Shown: piece after piece, positions 41,997-54,600 of the stretch
Position numbering within the stretch: position 1 is the first letter of the stretch
How the letters are laid out: every line of letters begins with the position of its first letter
NCBI RefSeq assembly: GCF_013426205.1
Contig: NC_089427.1
Span: 558,001-622,000, forward strand
Source of the DNA: Metarhizium brunneum
Lineage: Eukaryota; Ascomycota; Sordariomycetes; Hypocreales; Clavicipitaceae
DNA length: 64,000 bases
Reading direction: 5' to 3'
Translations under genes and position numbers: made by a program
The notes under the pieces: generated by a model
The model's input: only the letters and a program-made list of their open reading frames with translations
Told to the model about the DNA's origin: nothing
Databases searched by the model: none

Positions 41997-43892
41997 TCAT
42001 AACACGCTATTTGGATTTTCCCTCCCCTCAGCAACTTCACCCTTGCCGGGAGGTGTGCTCTCTCGTGTTAGCTCCACTGCCTGGACATTGACATCTTCAT
42101 CTTCCATCTCCTCGGGCAATGTCAAGTTGAGTGCCATGCATACCGCTGCTGTCACTGCGAACCCCGTTTCCATAATGAGAACAATGGCATCGAGGAAGCC
42201 CTTCAGAGCGTGGTTGTCGCCTGAGTAAGTAAAAATCTTATCAAAGTAGGTGGGCACAAGGGTTGCGCCGTAGCCCAAAGCTAACCCTGTGGTGAGGATG
42301 AAGCGAGTGCGTCGATTGAAGTCGGTTCCGCGAGTGATGATGGCCATTCCGGATACTGCCACTGCCGCGAAAAGAAATGTCGTCATGCCGCCCAGGACGG
42401 CGGAAGGGATGGCAACAAGGGCTGCGGCGAATTTAGCAAAAATTCCCATGATGATGAGGAAGAAGCAGCAGGCAAGGCCGGCCTTGCGGTTTGCACATCT
42501 CGTCAGGGCAATTACACCGTTGTTTTGAGCAAATCGGCTCATTGGCGTCATGGTCATTAGGGCAGCAATGATGGAGTTGATGCCGTCTGTGAGCAATCCT
42601 CCCTGGATACGGGACTCGTAAATACGTCCCTCCATCTCGATGTGGGAGACATCGCAGGTCGCCGTAATATCGCCAACAGCCTCCGTGGCGCATATAATAA
42701 ACACGGCCATGATGGGCAGAACAAGCGGCCCGTAAACAGTGAGAGGAAATGTGTGTACCCAAATAAATGATGCGACAGGAGCCGAGTCGATCCCGCTCCG
42801 GTCAAAGTACCCGCATGCTGCTGCAATGATACATCCTACAAGCAGTCCCCAGATGACAGAGGTAGACTTCATGATTGGAGATCCAAATCGTTCGCAGAGA
42901 ATAATGGTGATGAAGGCCGAGAACCCTAGACCGAGATACTCGGGGGATCCCCATGGCAGAGCGTGTGGCGCATTGATATTCGGACAGAGAGCAAAAAAGC
43001 TGGCTTGGTCGCCTGCAGATGCAGGATTGGCGCAGGGTCCGCTGCCTCCCATCCAATTCTTGAAACCACTCTCGATGAGATGGATACCAATTAACATAAC
43101 CGTGGGCCCAGTAACAATGGGTGGAAAGATGCGTAGGAGAATCTTTGGCGGCAAAAACGATATCAAGATTTCGGTCAAGGCACAAACTGCAGAAGTGCCG
43201 ATCAAGGCACCGTAACCTTTGGGACAGGGTAATGGAGCACCACCCTCACCAGAAGGACAGTAGCCGTTGGCATACATTTGCCTGAAGGCGCCTTGGGCAA
43301 TTGGAATGATGCTGAAGGAGATACCGACTACGGAAAGAACGCCGGTTCCAATAAAATACCTAGAATAGAAACGTCAGTGTTTGCATTCCATGGCCGTTGA
43401 TTGTCTGTCTAGGGAAGGCATTTCCGAGTTAATGTGACGGGAGACAGTTTCCGGAGTAACTTACGGCGTCTTGGGAACTCGGAAGCGGTTAATCTGCACG
43501 GCAGACAAGATTCCAGAAACAATTAGGGCCGTAGAAACCAGATATTGCTGCTGGCTTTGGTCGAGGTTCGCACCTCCGCTACCACTCAGGATAAGAGGAG
43601 GGGTAATGACACCAGCAAGCATGGACAAGGCATGTTGCAAACCTAGAAGGAGCCCTAGACATACGGGCATCTTGTCGTTAAGGCCGAAAAAGGGGCTGCG
43701 GTATGTACTCTTCTTCATAAATGGGAGGTTTGGTCTCAGTAGGAAACCGTAGTCGTAGTCACCGACGAGTCCGTCGCGCGTGGTGAATGCATGGCGGACG
43801 TTTCCAAGGCGAAGCCTGATGCGCTGGCCGATGCTACTCTTTTGCGATGTGTCTGCAGGGACGATGGTGTCTGGGCCGTGATCTTCGTCCAT
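41997..43892 (-). CDS. Uric acid/xanthine permease (NAT/NCS2 family, UapA/UapC-like)
   Basis: This is a plasma-membrane purine:H+ symporter. Exons 43465..43892 and 41997..43359 join in phase 2, giving 596 residues. The cytosolic N-terminus carries GDYDYGFLLRPNLPFMKKSTYR, as in UapA-type carriers. TMS1 has the QH motif in LGLQHALSMLAG. TMS8 has CATEAVGDITATCDVS, corresponding to the substrate-binding E-x-x-G-D region. The NAT signature in TMS10 is QNNGVIALTRCANRKAG. About 14 hydrophobic segments are visible. The C-terminal tail is acidic (EEMEDEDVNVQAVEL), like UapA's endocytosis region. The signature residues match uric acid/xanthine rather than ascorbate or uracil carriers; UapA versus UapC cannot be decided. 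GATA motifs upstream fit nitrogen control. Confidence 0.93.
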
Positions 43893-44005
43893 GGTGGTGA
43901 TCTTGTTGTATCGGGTGGTGTAATTAGGTATATCAATACACGGATTCCGGAGGAAATAAGCGTCGCCAGGGCAAATGATCTGGGTTTAACGAAACTGAGC
44001 GGTTA

Positions 44006-44148
44006 TTATCAGGCAAACCTGCTGAATCCTGGCGGTTGTTGGCCGGAAACCTGCTGAAGCCGGCAAAAGTAGTTGTCCTTGTTTTCTTGACTCTGAGGAC
44101 AAGACCATGGCCTCGCAGCTAGGGTTTCGAACTTTGGACGGGTTATCT
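44006..44148 (-). promoter_or_regulatory. Two GATA-factor-like sites upstream of the purine permease
   Basis: TGATAA (44006-44011) and AGATAA (44143-44148), both on the gene's strand, lie about 115 and 250 bases upstream of the permease start. They match the HGATAR site of AreA/NIT2 nitrogen regulators. Such hexamers are common by chance, so this is suggestive only. Confidence 0.3.
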
Positions 44149-45586
44149 ACTTTCTTGAATGATCAATTGACAAAATTTCTGAGCTGCAAGTGACTTGATT
44201 GTGCGCCAATTGCGATGCGATGGCAAAAAATGTAAATGGCTGGCAAAGTCGCTTGTGACGGTGGTGTAAGCTGATGGCAATACCGAACACAGGGAGGTAC
44301 TGGCGACGAGGACAGCAATAGACAGAAGAGCAGTGTCAGGACTCAGGAACGAGGTGGGCGGGATATCAAGTTGCTTTTATTTAGTTTGACGAGATGCAGA
44401 TGCAGGGGATCCAGGTTGGAGTGTTCGTCGCCATCGGAACGAAGGACGGTGCAAGGCATATCGTGTCCCCGTTGCCCGACCATCGGACATAATAGGTCTG
44501 ATGTAAGAGGGCCAGACAAGATGGTTTCTGCCTCTGTCGGTAGTCTTCAGCCAACCGGAGACGGCCGCCAGAACTAACCTTGGACTCGAGCGACGGCTGA
44601 CAGTGAGGGCCCCAAGTTTGTGTCTCTGGACTCGATGGTGTGGGTGGATCTCTCTTGTCCCAGCGCCATGTCCGTCCTGCATGCATACATACCATGGTAT
44701 CGACTATTTGGGCAATCGATTACATGTAACGGAGCGAATAAGCCAGGCCGCATCACCGTTACCCCATCGTCAGTGGCTGCGGGGGAGGGTCAAAGGGGTC
44801 CCGTATCTGCGCCTCGGTGAAGCTGAACCAGAGCGCTGGGGAGCTGGACATCTGAAGCCAACCAACATTGAAGTCACCTCAGCTCGTCATGGCGCTGGTG
44901 TTTGGATTTGCAGCGCCATAAGCGCAAGCCAGTCCTGTCTTCCATGTCCAAGTGCCATGATGGGAGACAGAATCTGCTTGGGCATTGTCGGACCTGGCCG
45001 TGAGTTGTTGCGACTTGTTGGCCATTTGGCATGGCATGTCTTCGCTTCGAGGCGACCTCCGACACAGGCACGAGGCGGCAATTAAAAGATATGTTCTGGG
45101 CTGGACCGTACGTTCATCAGCATAGCATCGAGTGACGGAGTGATTGAAAACACCAAGTGTTTTGTGGGAGCGGAAACTACAGAAGCCGAAGTGCCGAGAT
45201 AGCGCTTGATGTAGACAGATGCTGGGTGAGGAGTGATAGAGCCAGTGGAGCAGGGCCCAGAGATAGAGGAGATAAAACATGGTCGATTGATTTGATTGAG
45301 CAGACTGATGACTGGGCCCATACATGGCACCTGTAGTGTGTAAAACTCCGGGTTTAAGGTCTGGTACTTTACGCGGCGCATGGACCACTTTCTGCACTCC
45401 GATAACATTGATCAAATTTCATGTCTGTAGTTTGTCATCGATTGTTGCTACCAGACCAGCCTCGAGATAGGAGTGAAATTAAGCGGGGACATGGGCTGCT
45501 TCTTCATCTTCGTCTCCTTCTTCTACGACTCCTTCCCTATCCTCAACTCGACCTGCTTACCATTACCGCCGCTTAAAGACAAGCCC

Positions 45587-45626
45587 ACTACCTAAGTACC
45601 TAGGTAGGTGCTTAAGTAGTAGTTAG
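45587..45626. repeat. CTAGGTAC-type palindromic cluster
   Basis: Overlapping palindromic words CTAAGTAC, CTAGGTAG and CTTAAGTAG fill about 40 bases. It is the same family as 40782, 41015 and 63209. Confidence 0.55.
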
Positions 45627-46128
45627 CAACTTATTCCTCCCGAACCGGCACTCAATGTCGCAGGGTTACATGCCCTCCGCACGCGCCCAATCCCGTGCCA
45701 TTGCATCAACGTACCCAGGTGCCCCATTTTCAATGCTGGCCTGTGAAACCGGCCCTGCGGCTCATATTCAATCTTGTCTGTTCTCCATGTCGCCTGACGT
45801 ATGATGCGCATTTTGTCCCCATATGAACCGAACGAAGTGGATGCCCCATGTACATAGACATTTTGTTCCAGCCGCCGCTGAAGCTATCAAAAGATACAAT
45901 ATATGCTTGTCTGCTTCTGCTTCCCATGGCATATCCTTTTCACTAGCTGCTAACTCAGTTCGCATCTACACGCATCGGCGAGCTCCGGGGCTGCATGGCC
46001 TTCCCCTTCCCCCAAGCAAGCATGGTGGCGGCGGCGGGGGGACTACGACAACCGCCTAGGTCATCATAGTCTGTCAGGATTCTCAGCCAAACCAAGCTTC
46101 TGCGCGCATCTTGCACCTCTTCTGGACC

Positions 46129-46380
46129 ATGCGACGCCGTTTCGCTCTTGCTTTGAGTGGAAGTGCACTATTGCTTCTGCCAACTGTCCGCGGAAGCGGG
46201 ATGCTTTCTCCCAAATCTCCAAAAGTTCACGGCCATTTCCGTGGGGTAAATCAGGCAATGAGGAACAGGAAGAGCCATTCCATGTCACTAATTTGCGTGG
46301 TGCCTGCTACCGTGGCACATATCATATCAACCTCAGACAAGTCAAAGCCGGCTGGCATGTTAGGGTCTTGCGTGGCATGA
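46129..46380 (+). CDS. Possible small secreted protein (83 aa)
   Basis: ATG 46129 (gaccATGcg) opens a frame beginning MRRRFALALSGSALLLLPTV, which reads as a good signal peptide with a possible cleavage after VRG. The mature part is short, basic and Ser/Lys-rich with two cysteines near the end. I do not recognise it. No intron or homologous family supports it, and an antisense frame overlaps, so it may be chance. Confidence 0.2.
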   Translation: MRRRFALALSGSALLLLPTVRGSGMLSPKSPKVHGHFRGVNQAMRNRKSHSMSLICVVPATVAHIISTSDKSKPAGMLGSCVA

Positions 46381-47388
46381 CTTGCTTGCACCGAGGAACT
46401 CACCTGTTGCTTGCTGGTTCCAGCCCAAGAGCCAACCTAATATAGGTTCCTCAGAAAACAGCTAATACCGCAAACTCTAGGGCCATTATGCCCATCTGCC
46501 ATCCTTGCCATCCTTGCCATTCTTGTACTCTACATATCCTCCTCCGCCGTCCGGGTGCATTGGTCTCTTCAAAGTAGGCGTCAGCTGTCATCGGCCAACT
46601 CCTATCAACAACCAACGCCACCATTTCCCCCTCCCTCAGCTTCTCATCTTGACGCGGCCAATATCGATCACGGCGACGACATCTGCTTGCCAAGAAACAG
46701 CAGAAGTCAGCCTCTCTGTATGATTGCCGTCTTTCCCTGCCGAGTGTGGCTATCAACCCTTCCAAGCCGTCTGGGGCGTGGTGTCTGTGTGGTATTGGCA
46801 TTTGATAATACAAAACCAGGCGACTTCCCCATTCAAACACGCATGATTGACCCGAAACACTGCATGTGTTCATGAGTAGGGAACTCTAGATGGTATGCCA
46901 ACTCCAATGACCAACTCTGTGGCCGTAATTCACACCCTCAATAACTCCTGAGAATACATTACGTCTTGTGAACCACGGGATAAACGCATGAGATGAAGCA
47001 GAGCATGTAGCCGGGGGAGGGGGGATCGAAACGTAATGCAATTTGTGCGCCGCGCCTAGTATCCTGCCTGTAAAATCACCATGTCCTGCCCATATCCCGT
47101 TTTTCGATACCAACATACAACAGCACCGACAGCCACCAAAAATTTTCTCTCTCGCTAAGTACAAGTTCCTTTCCCTCCTCCAGCCTGCACTCTAACAAAC
47201 AAAATCCGTCGTGTCGCCTCCACTTGGTATAAAGATGCAGCTATGGGGTATTAAAAAAAACGGGAGTGCGACCATACAATGGCTAATGTGAAAGGCATGT
47301 AGCATTCGTCTATTGCCATAGCATTTGTATGCTTGAAGGAGGGAGGGATGAGTACGTGTCTTGTCCCATACAATTGTGGTCTTCCACA

Positions 47389-49966
47389 TCACCCAAATTC
47401 TCGCGCCTTCCGCGCTAGCACCCGTACATTGTCCAGAAAACCCTCAATCAACTCCTGGTAGCGGTGCGGCGCCCCGCTCATGGCTTTCGCCCCTTGGTCA
47501 AGCACAATTGCAGAAGCCAGTTCGATTTCGAGTTCGTGCTCCTTCTCCATCTTCTGGGTACTCTACCGATGGTGTCAGCGTGCACACGGCACTTACAGAA
47601 TAGTCAGCAGCCTTACCGATGGACCTGGTGTTGATAGTGTGACCTGTGTCAGGTCAATTTGATAATGTCCTTGAGTATAGCTCAAGCGGTCTTTTTGCCT
47701 CTCCGACGACTTGTCGTTTTGAGTAGGCCCTAGCCGCTCCAGCTCTTCCACAGGGCCATCCCAGTTCATTTCAAGATTGATACTGAGTCGACAGTCCATA
47801 GGGCTGTTTGGCATGTGGATATCAATATCCGCTACTCTGGCTTTGATGATTTTGTTGAGAACCTGACCTGTCTTTTGGTCATATGTTACTCTAGCTTTGG
47901 CGTTTCTGACGCGAGATCCTAGCCTGGACCTCACACATCCCGGCAGACGATTCTGCAGGTCGGGAGGTAATTCAAAGTATCGGTCAACTTCGCGACGGTG
48001 TTTGTAATGCACTTGAACGCGACCAGCCCCGTTCGGGGCGCGAGGGTCTGTCTGGATGACTATCTGGTTCAGGAAGTCGTTGAATGCTTTGTGGTGCGCC
48101 TATAACATGTTAGTCGATCCCCGGGTATTTTCAAGCCAATTGAAATGATGAATCCATATTCAGTGGAAGTGGGTTGACGCTTACCTCTGTCATGCTGCTT
48201 TTGAACGCGACTCTGCCCGTGTCATGAAGAACGCACTCTGTGTCTAATAATCTGTCCACACGATAGTTTGTGTCCTTGTCGATGAGCGTACCAAGTTTTG
48301 CTTCAATCTCGAATTGGATGCCCCGGCTCGTAATCTCCTTGATGTCTGGGTTATTCACAACGTGGATAAAGACAAAATCAGCCACCGTTTTTGATATCTC
48401 CTCATACGGCTTTACACCGGTTATGCTAGCTTCCCAAGGCCCCAGAATGTCCTGTGGTCCAGCTTCCACGACTGCAGGTGCCGGTTTCGAAGCCGTAGAT
48501 GTTGATGTGCGTGCTGCCTCAGGGGAAGCATTTCGACTGGATCTGTCGGCCTTGCTACCTCCATCTACTTTCCCATTTATGTGCGAGTGTATTCGCTTCT
48601 GAAGGACGAAGTTGGCCTGGTTGGGCATCTTGCCGCCGAGTGAGTGGGCATTCTGGGCCCAGATAGGCGGCTGCGCTCGTGAGATGCGCTTTTTCCTCGG
48701 AGCAGACTGGGCTGGTGTAGTTTGGCTGTTGCCTATATGAGCGCCATTTAGCTCACTCGGTGGTGGCCGCGCTTCCTTGTGCTCTAGCTCCTTGGGGCTG
48801 AGATTCCGGTCATCCAGCTTGCGTTTCGCGGGAGTGACGGCGCGATCCAAGTCTACTATGACTGTTTGGGATATCGGGAGAGATTTTTTCTCCATATCAA
48901 CTGGAGATGCCATCGCACGGTCTGAATTGCTAGCAATGGAGGCTACTCGGGTCCGAGGGCTAATGGATAAGCTAGGCTCTCGAGAATGGAGAGACTTGGA
49001 GCGCTGGTGAGGATCCGCTACTGGTGATTCTTGATGACCTGGGCCTGACACCCGGCGCAAAGTTGCATTAGCTGATGCAGGTGACTGCGGTTGAGGGCCA
49101 TTCCCTAGACTTGCCACTCTTTGCTGGTATGGACTAGGAGGGTGTGTGAAGCTCCCCGGTAGGCCTGGCGCAGGTCGAGCACTGGTCGTTTGCGGCGGGC
49201 CGAGAGGTGTGGGAGGCTGTGAAGGTTGTCGGTACTCAATACTCGGGCGTGAAGCCTGAACGGGACTACCGTGAGCATGTGGCGGACCGAAATGCTGTTG
49301 GCTATGGGCAGAGGTTGGTGTTGGTGTAGACTGTGTAGATTGTGATCGTTGGTGCAAATATTGTTGTGATGGGCCCGCAGCCGTGCTGATTGGGGGTGTT
49401 TGTGGGACTTGGCGCTGTTGCACATAGCCTCCAGACGAGTGTGCACCGTCCCTCTGTGCATAGACGTCTTGGCTTTGCGATTGTTGGGCGTAGTGGCCAG
49501 GGGGGTAATGATGCCGTTGGTTAGGACTGGTCATCTCCTGAACTACTTGGGTGGCAGGGAATGGATATCCTGTCGAGCCTCCAGGGGCATTGGTCGGAGT
49601 CGGTGTAGGTCGGTACGGCGACTGCGCCGGCACCGGCATGCCTCCAGGAGATCGCGCATCGTGAAAAGGGCCTGAGTGATGAGGAAGAGACTGCGACGCA
49701 CGTGGCGGGTATTGTACGGGTGAAGTTTGGTATGGCGATGGCGGGGGGTACGCACTCGGTGGTTGCTGGTGAGGATGTCGAGGATAATCTTGACCTATCG
49801 GCTTGCCGGGAGATGGATGAGGCGGCTGTTGACCGTACTCTCGATATCCATACTGGGCTGGGCTTTGGGCTGGGCGGCTTTGATGCTGTTGCTGAGGCGT
49901 AGGGGGGGCTTTCGGCGGACCGCGTTCGCCATTGTCAGAAGTGTTAAGCACATCACGCAGATCCAT
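47389..49966 (-). CDS. CET1: mRNA 5'-triphosphatase, capping enzyme beta subunit
   Basis: Cet1 removes the gamma phosphate of nascent pre-mRNA 5' ends, the first capping step, as a nuclear metal-dependent tunnel (TTM) enzyme partnering with the guanylyltransferase. Exons in transcription order: 48185..49966, 47617..48099, 47389..47562, all phase 0, giving 812 residues. Residues 1 to about 430 are disordered and very rich in Pro, Gln, Ser and His. A basic patch (APRKKRISRAQPPIWAQNAH) precedes the domain. Catalytic tunnel motifs are the first metal strand GIQFEIEAKLGTL, the basic strands HYKHRREVDRYFEL and NAKARVTYDQKTG, the acidic strand DCRLSINLEMNW, and the second metal strand KEHELEIELAS in exon 3. 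The last exon (58 codons) is essential because it carries that Glu pair. Unbroken. Confidence 0.94.
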
Positions 49967-51605
49967 AATGGGCAGTCTGACCGATCCCGTAGGATTATTT
50001 GGTGTTGGGTTCGTGTTGGTCGCGGACGGCGCTCAGGGGGAGAGATATCAGATGGATTGGGCAGAGATGTCGACACAAGCTGCAGTCATCGGACAATGTC
50101 TCTGCCAGAGCACACCAATCGATTGCGAAAAGGTATCGAGCGGAGATTAAAAGCTCATCGGGCGCGCAAACGATGCGATCGTGGTCGGCGTATCGCATTC
50201 GCAAGTGGACATTGTCACGCCGTCGCGGGACAAGCAAGTTGTTGACCCAATGTCCGATGTGCGAAAAGACGTGGCGTGGACGCGGGGAGTAGAACAAAGC
50301 TGAAGGCAGCAGGCAAAGCAGACGCAGTGAGCTGTCGCGGTGGCTGAGACGGGGGAGGTGAAATCAAAACTGTCTAGTTAATCCCCGACTGCAACATGGC
50401 GGCTGGCGAGGCTTCTCGATCGAAATGGTGCTGTGATGGGCTGGCGCGGGACCCTAATGATGGATGTATGAATGGCATGAATGAGGTGAGGACACATGGG
50501 AGGAGTCAGGCAAATGTGTGAATGCGCCAGACGAGCCACTCAACGAGACACTTTTTTTTTGAGTTGTGCTATTCGACCAACGTCCACCGGGGCGGCGCAT
50601 TTGGCTCCTTGACCCACTATTTGCCGAGTTGGTACAAATTGAGTGGTTGTTGTCTCCGGACGGCGCACAGGGCCAACAGGCCAGCAGACCACTTGATCAG
50701 TCTATCAACTGTTATTCCCTTGACGGACGGTTGAGTTGTCCCACGTTTCCAAGCCCATTTGACCTAGGCCTCATCTTTCCAGGTCACATCCGGCTGAGAC
50801 AGCACAGGAAAGGCTAAATAAAGTCATGCTACTTTGGCGTCAAGATTGGTTCCGTAAGACTTCTACTTAGGTACGTACCCAGTCCACATCATGTTTCTCA
50901 ACGACACTTGAGGTCATAAATCCGCTCATCGATTACTTCGAGGACCCCCCACAGGAAAGCATGCTTACAGACCTAGACATACTAATGGCAGGCAATGAAT
51001 GGATAAACTTAACCGTCGGCTCTCCTTGTTGGGCCATCTTCCAGCTAAGTGTGCTGCACCAGAGGGGGGATAACCCAGGCGGTTTGACATCCAGGATAAA
51101 AATATATGTGCTGCCCTCACTTTGATGCCTTGTCCAGTGCTCTGCGTAGTAACTACTCGTCTGCCGGAAAATATTGATTGATCGATCTGAGCTTAAAAGT
51201 CTTAATCTGGAGATTACTGTAGTAGAATTGTCACGTGACCAGTCACCTGTATTCCAGTTACGTGTCAAGCGGGACGTTTCTTGCTTAGCCTGCAGGTGGT
51301 CTGTGCGTACTCAAGGCAGAGCTGTGCCTGACGTGGATCTTATCCCGTAGATGTTGACTTGCGCAAAACGCCACTTGCTTCTCGTCTAGACATTCCTCTT
51401 CCATTCTCATCCTCAGCAACATCACCTCAACTCTCTTCTCTAGTCCCGATTCTGCTTCCACTTCCATTGGCGCAACCCGGCATCGCTTGCCTTGCGAGTC
51501 GCTCTACCTCACCCTTCTGTTTTGTTCTACCTGCACCGTCACCATCCCAGCTCTCTCCCTACCCGCCCGAAAGCTCCCTGGTATCTCCACCCTCGCGACA
51601 TCATC
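49967..51605. other. Divergent intergenic region, CET1 / RPN2
   Basis: These 1.6 kb hold both promoters. The frames here (49999-50292, 50566-50817) are short and lack motifs. A CTAGGTAC-type word is at 50864-50880 and a palindromic E-box at 51230-51239. Confidence 0.5.
51230..51239. promoter_or_regulatory. Cbf1/bHLH-like palindromic site GTCACGTGAC
   Basis: A perfect 10-bp palindrome matching the RTCACRTGAY consensus of Cbf1-type bHLH factors lies about 370 bases upstream of RPN2. It is a site by consensus only. Confidence 0.35.
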
Positions 51606-54600
51606 ATGCCTGGCCTTGTATCGGCCACCGGAGTGCTGGCCTTCCTTGCCGATGAGGAGCCTGAACTCAAGGTTTTTGCCTTGCAGACTTTGAACGATGA
51701 CATCGACACTGTATGGACCGAGGTGGCCGGCGCCCTGAACCAAATGTAAGTTGCTAACCTTGCCATCCGTCAAGCCATGAAGTTTGGCGGAGCAGTTGCA
51801 TCAATTGAGGACAAGTTCTAATGCTTTCTTTTTGCTTGGATAGCGAGGCATTATATGAAGATGAGTCTTTCCCCGAACGACAGCTCGCCGCTCTTGTCCT
51901 CGCCAAGGTGTATTACCATCTTCAAGCATACAATGACAGCATGGTTTTCGCTTTGGCTGCTGGAGACCTCTTCAAGCTGGATTCGCCCGGCGAGTTTGAA
52001 GAGACTATCATCTCCAAATGCGTTGATCAGTATATTGCTACCACCGCTGCAAAGAACTCCAAACCACGCGCTTCGAAGAAGACCGATCTCCCGGAACTCA
52101 CAACAACCTTCTCCAATGCCTCTGACAGTGCTGTCATGTCCCCAACCACGCCATTCTCCCACACAACCTTGCCCCCCAAGTCGCTCCTTTCGCGTACTTC
52201 ACTCGACAACACTATACTCGACGCCACTTTTCAGCCTGTAGTCAAGCAGGGCAGGTCCGGTTCCATCGCCGAGCTGCCCAACCGGGACATTGAAGACTCC
52301 TTGCAGCGCGTGATCGAGCGTCTGTTTGCAAGCTGCTTGAAACAAGGCCGATACAGGCAAGTTGTTGGTATTGCCGTTGAAGCCAGGAATCTTGAAGTTT
52401 TGAGGCGCGTAATTAAGCAGGCAAGTGAAGACGAAAAGAACGCCAGGTCCAAGTCACAGGATGGACTCCAAGGCCCAGCCGAGGAACTCATGGAGTACAC
52501 GCTTGGTATCTGCATGGACATCGTGCAGGAGCGAAGCTTCCGCACCGAGATTTTGCAACTAATTCTTGATCTCCTGAACGACATACCCAATCCAGATTAC
52601 TTTGCCATTGCGAGATGCGTTGTCTACCTCAATTCGGACGATGAGGCTTCACGCATGCTCCGTACTTTAGTGTCTAATGGTGACCGTACCTCTATCGCCA
52701 ACGCTTATCAAATAGCGTTCGATTTGCACGATAATGGCACACAAGAATTTCTAGGCAGGGTACTCGCATCTTTACCGGCTGCGAAACCTAGAAAGGAGGA
52801 GGTTGAAGCCTCGGATCAAACCGCAGAAAACGAGCCTCTTTTGGACAATCAACAGGGAGACCCCGAAGAAGACTTGCCTGAAGGCGAGGCCAAAGCTTAC
52901 CGCAACATCCGGTCAATTCTTGACGGATCAAAGACTATTCGTTTAAACCTTGAGTTCCTGTACCGCAATAACCACACCGATCTTAGCATTTTGAACAAGG
53001 TACGCGATAGCCTCGAGGGACGCAACTCGATTTTCCATACCGCTGTCACCTTTTGCAATGCATTCATGAACCAAGGGACAACAAATGACAAATTCTTCCG
53101 GGATAATTTAGAATGGCTAGGTAAGGCTGTTAACTGGTCAAAATTCACCGCCACGGCAGCACTTGGAGTCATTCATCGAGGTAATTTGTCACAGTCCAGA
53201 AAGCTTCTTGAGCCATATTTGCCTCGGCAGGGAGGACTTAGCAGCGGCTCCATCTTTAGCCAAGGCGGTGCCTTATATGCCTATGGTCTTATCCACGCCA
53301 ACCACGGCGCCGATGCGTTGGACTACCTTAAAGCCCAGTTCAGTCAAGCTGAAGAGGAAGTCGTTCAGCATGGTGGCGCTCTTGGACTTGGTATTGCCGG
53401 CATGGCCACAGGGGATATGGAGATCTTTGACAAGCTTAAAAACATTCTGTTCCAAGACTCAGCACTCAACGGTGAGGCCGTTGGTCTGGCAATGGGTCTC
53501 ATCATGCTAGGAACCGGCAATGTGAAGGCTCTGGAGGTTATGATCACGTATGCTCACGAGACAACACACGAGAAGATTGTTCGCGGTGTTGCTCTGGGCA
53601 TGGCGCTCATTATGTTTGGCCGACAAGAAGGAGCAGATGTTTTAGTCGAAGGGCTTCTCAACGACCCGGATCCTACACTTCGATATGGTGGTATCATGAC
53701 AGTGGCCTTGGCCTACTGCGGAACCGGAAGCAACAAAGCCATCCGAAAGCTTCTTCACACTGCTGTCAGCGATGTGAATGATGATGTTCGTCGAATCGCC
53801 GTCATGAGTTTGGGCTTTATCCTCTTCCGTAAGCCAGGCAGCGTTCCTCGAATGGTTGAGCTGCTCTCTGAGTCGTATAACCCTCATGTCCGCTATGGAT
53901 CCGCCATGGCTCTCGGTATTTCTTGCGCCGGAACTGGCCTCGATGAGGCTATTGACCTTCTCGAGCCAATGATGAAGGATCCCACCGACTTTGTTCGACA
54001 GGGAGCCCTCATCGCCCTCTCGATGATCATGGTACAACAGAACGATGTTATGAACCCCAAGGTCTCCTCTATTCGCAAAACACTCAAGAAGGTTGTCGGT
54101 GACCGCCACGAAGATGCCATGACCAAGTTTGGCGCTGCCCTAGCTCTTGGTATTATTGACGCTGGTGGTCGCAACTGCACCATCGGCCTCCAAACGCAGA
54201 CTGGTAATCTCAATATGGCCGGAATAGTTGGAATGGCCGTGTTTACTCAGTATTGGTACTGGTTCCCCTTCACCCACTTCCTTTCTCTGAGCTTCTCTCC
54301 TACAGCCATCATTGGCCTTGACCATGACCTAGAGATGCCCGACATTAAATTCCACTGCGCCACCCGACAGAGCCTGTTCGACTATCCGCCAGAGCAAGAA
54401 GTCAAGGTTGAGGAGGGTCCTGCCTTGATTGCTACGGCGATTTTGTCAACAACAGCCCAAGCCAAGCGTCGAGCCCAGAAGAAAGAGCGTGCTCAGCGAC
54501 GTGAGAGTATGGATCTTGATACTGCACCTGCCAAGGGTGTTGAGAAGATGGATGTAGATGAGGAGAAGAAAGAGTATTCCAAGGACAAGAAGGACACGGA

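Larger units (their letters stand above)
43893..47388. other. Gene-poor block, 3.5 kb
   Basis: This is the largest stretch without a convincing gene. The frame at 44603-45085 and its antisense counterparts have no motif. CTAGGTAC-type words occur at 45587-45626 and 46434-46451, and a short tandem repeat (ATCCTTGCC units) lies near 46500-46525. A weak small secreted-protein candidate at 46129-46380 is listed separately. Confidence 0.5.

Noticed and set aside
44603..45085. 160-codon plus-strand frame in the gene-poor block
   Set aside because: No motif, no splice partners and equally long antisense frames; composition looks random.
48131..48184. Longer CET1 first exon reading on past the GTAAGC donor
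   Set aside because: Splicing at 48184/48099 restores the conserved capping-enzyme sequence, whereas the read-through ends at a stop with no similarity.
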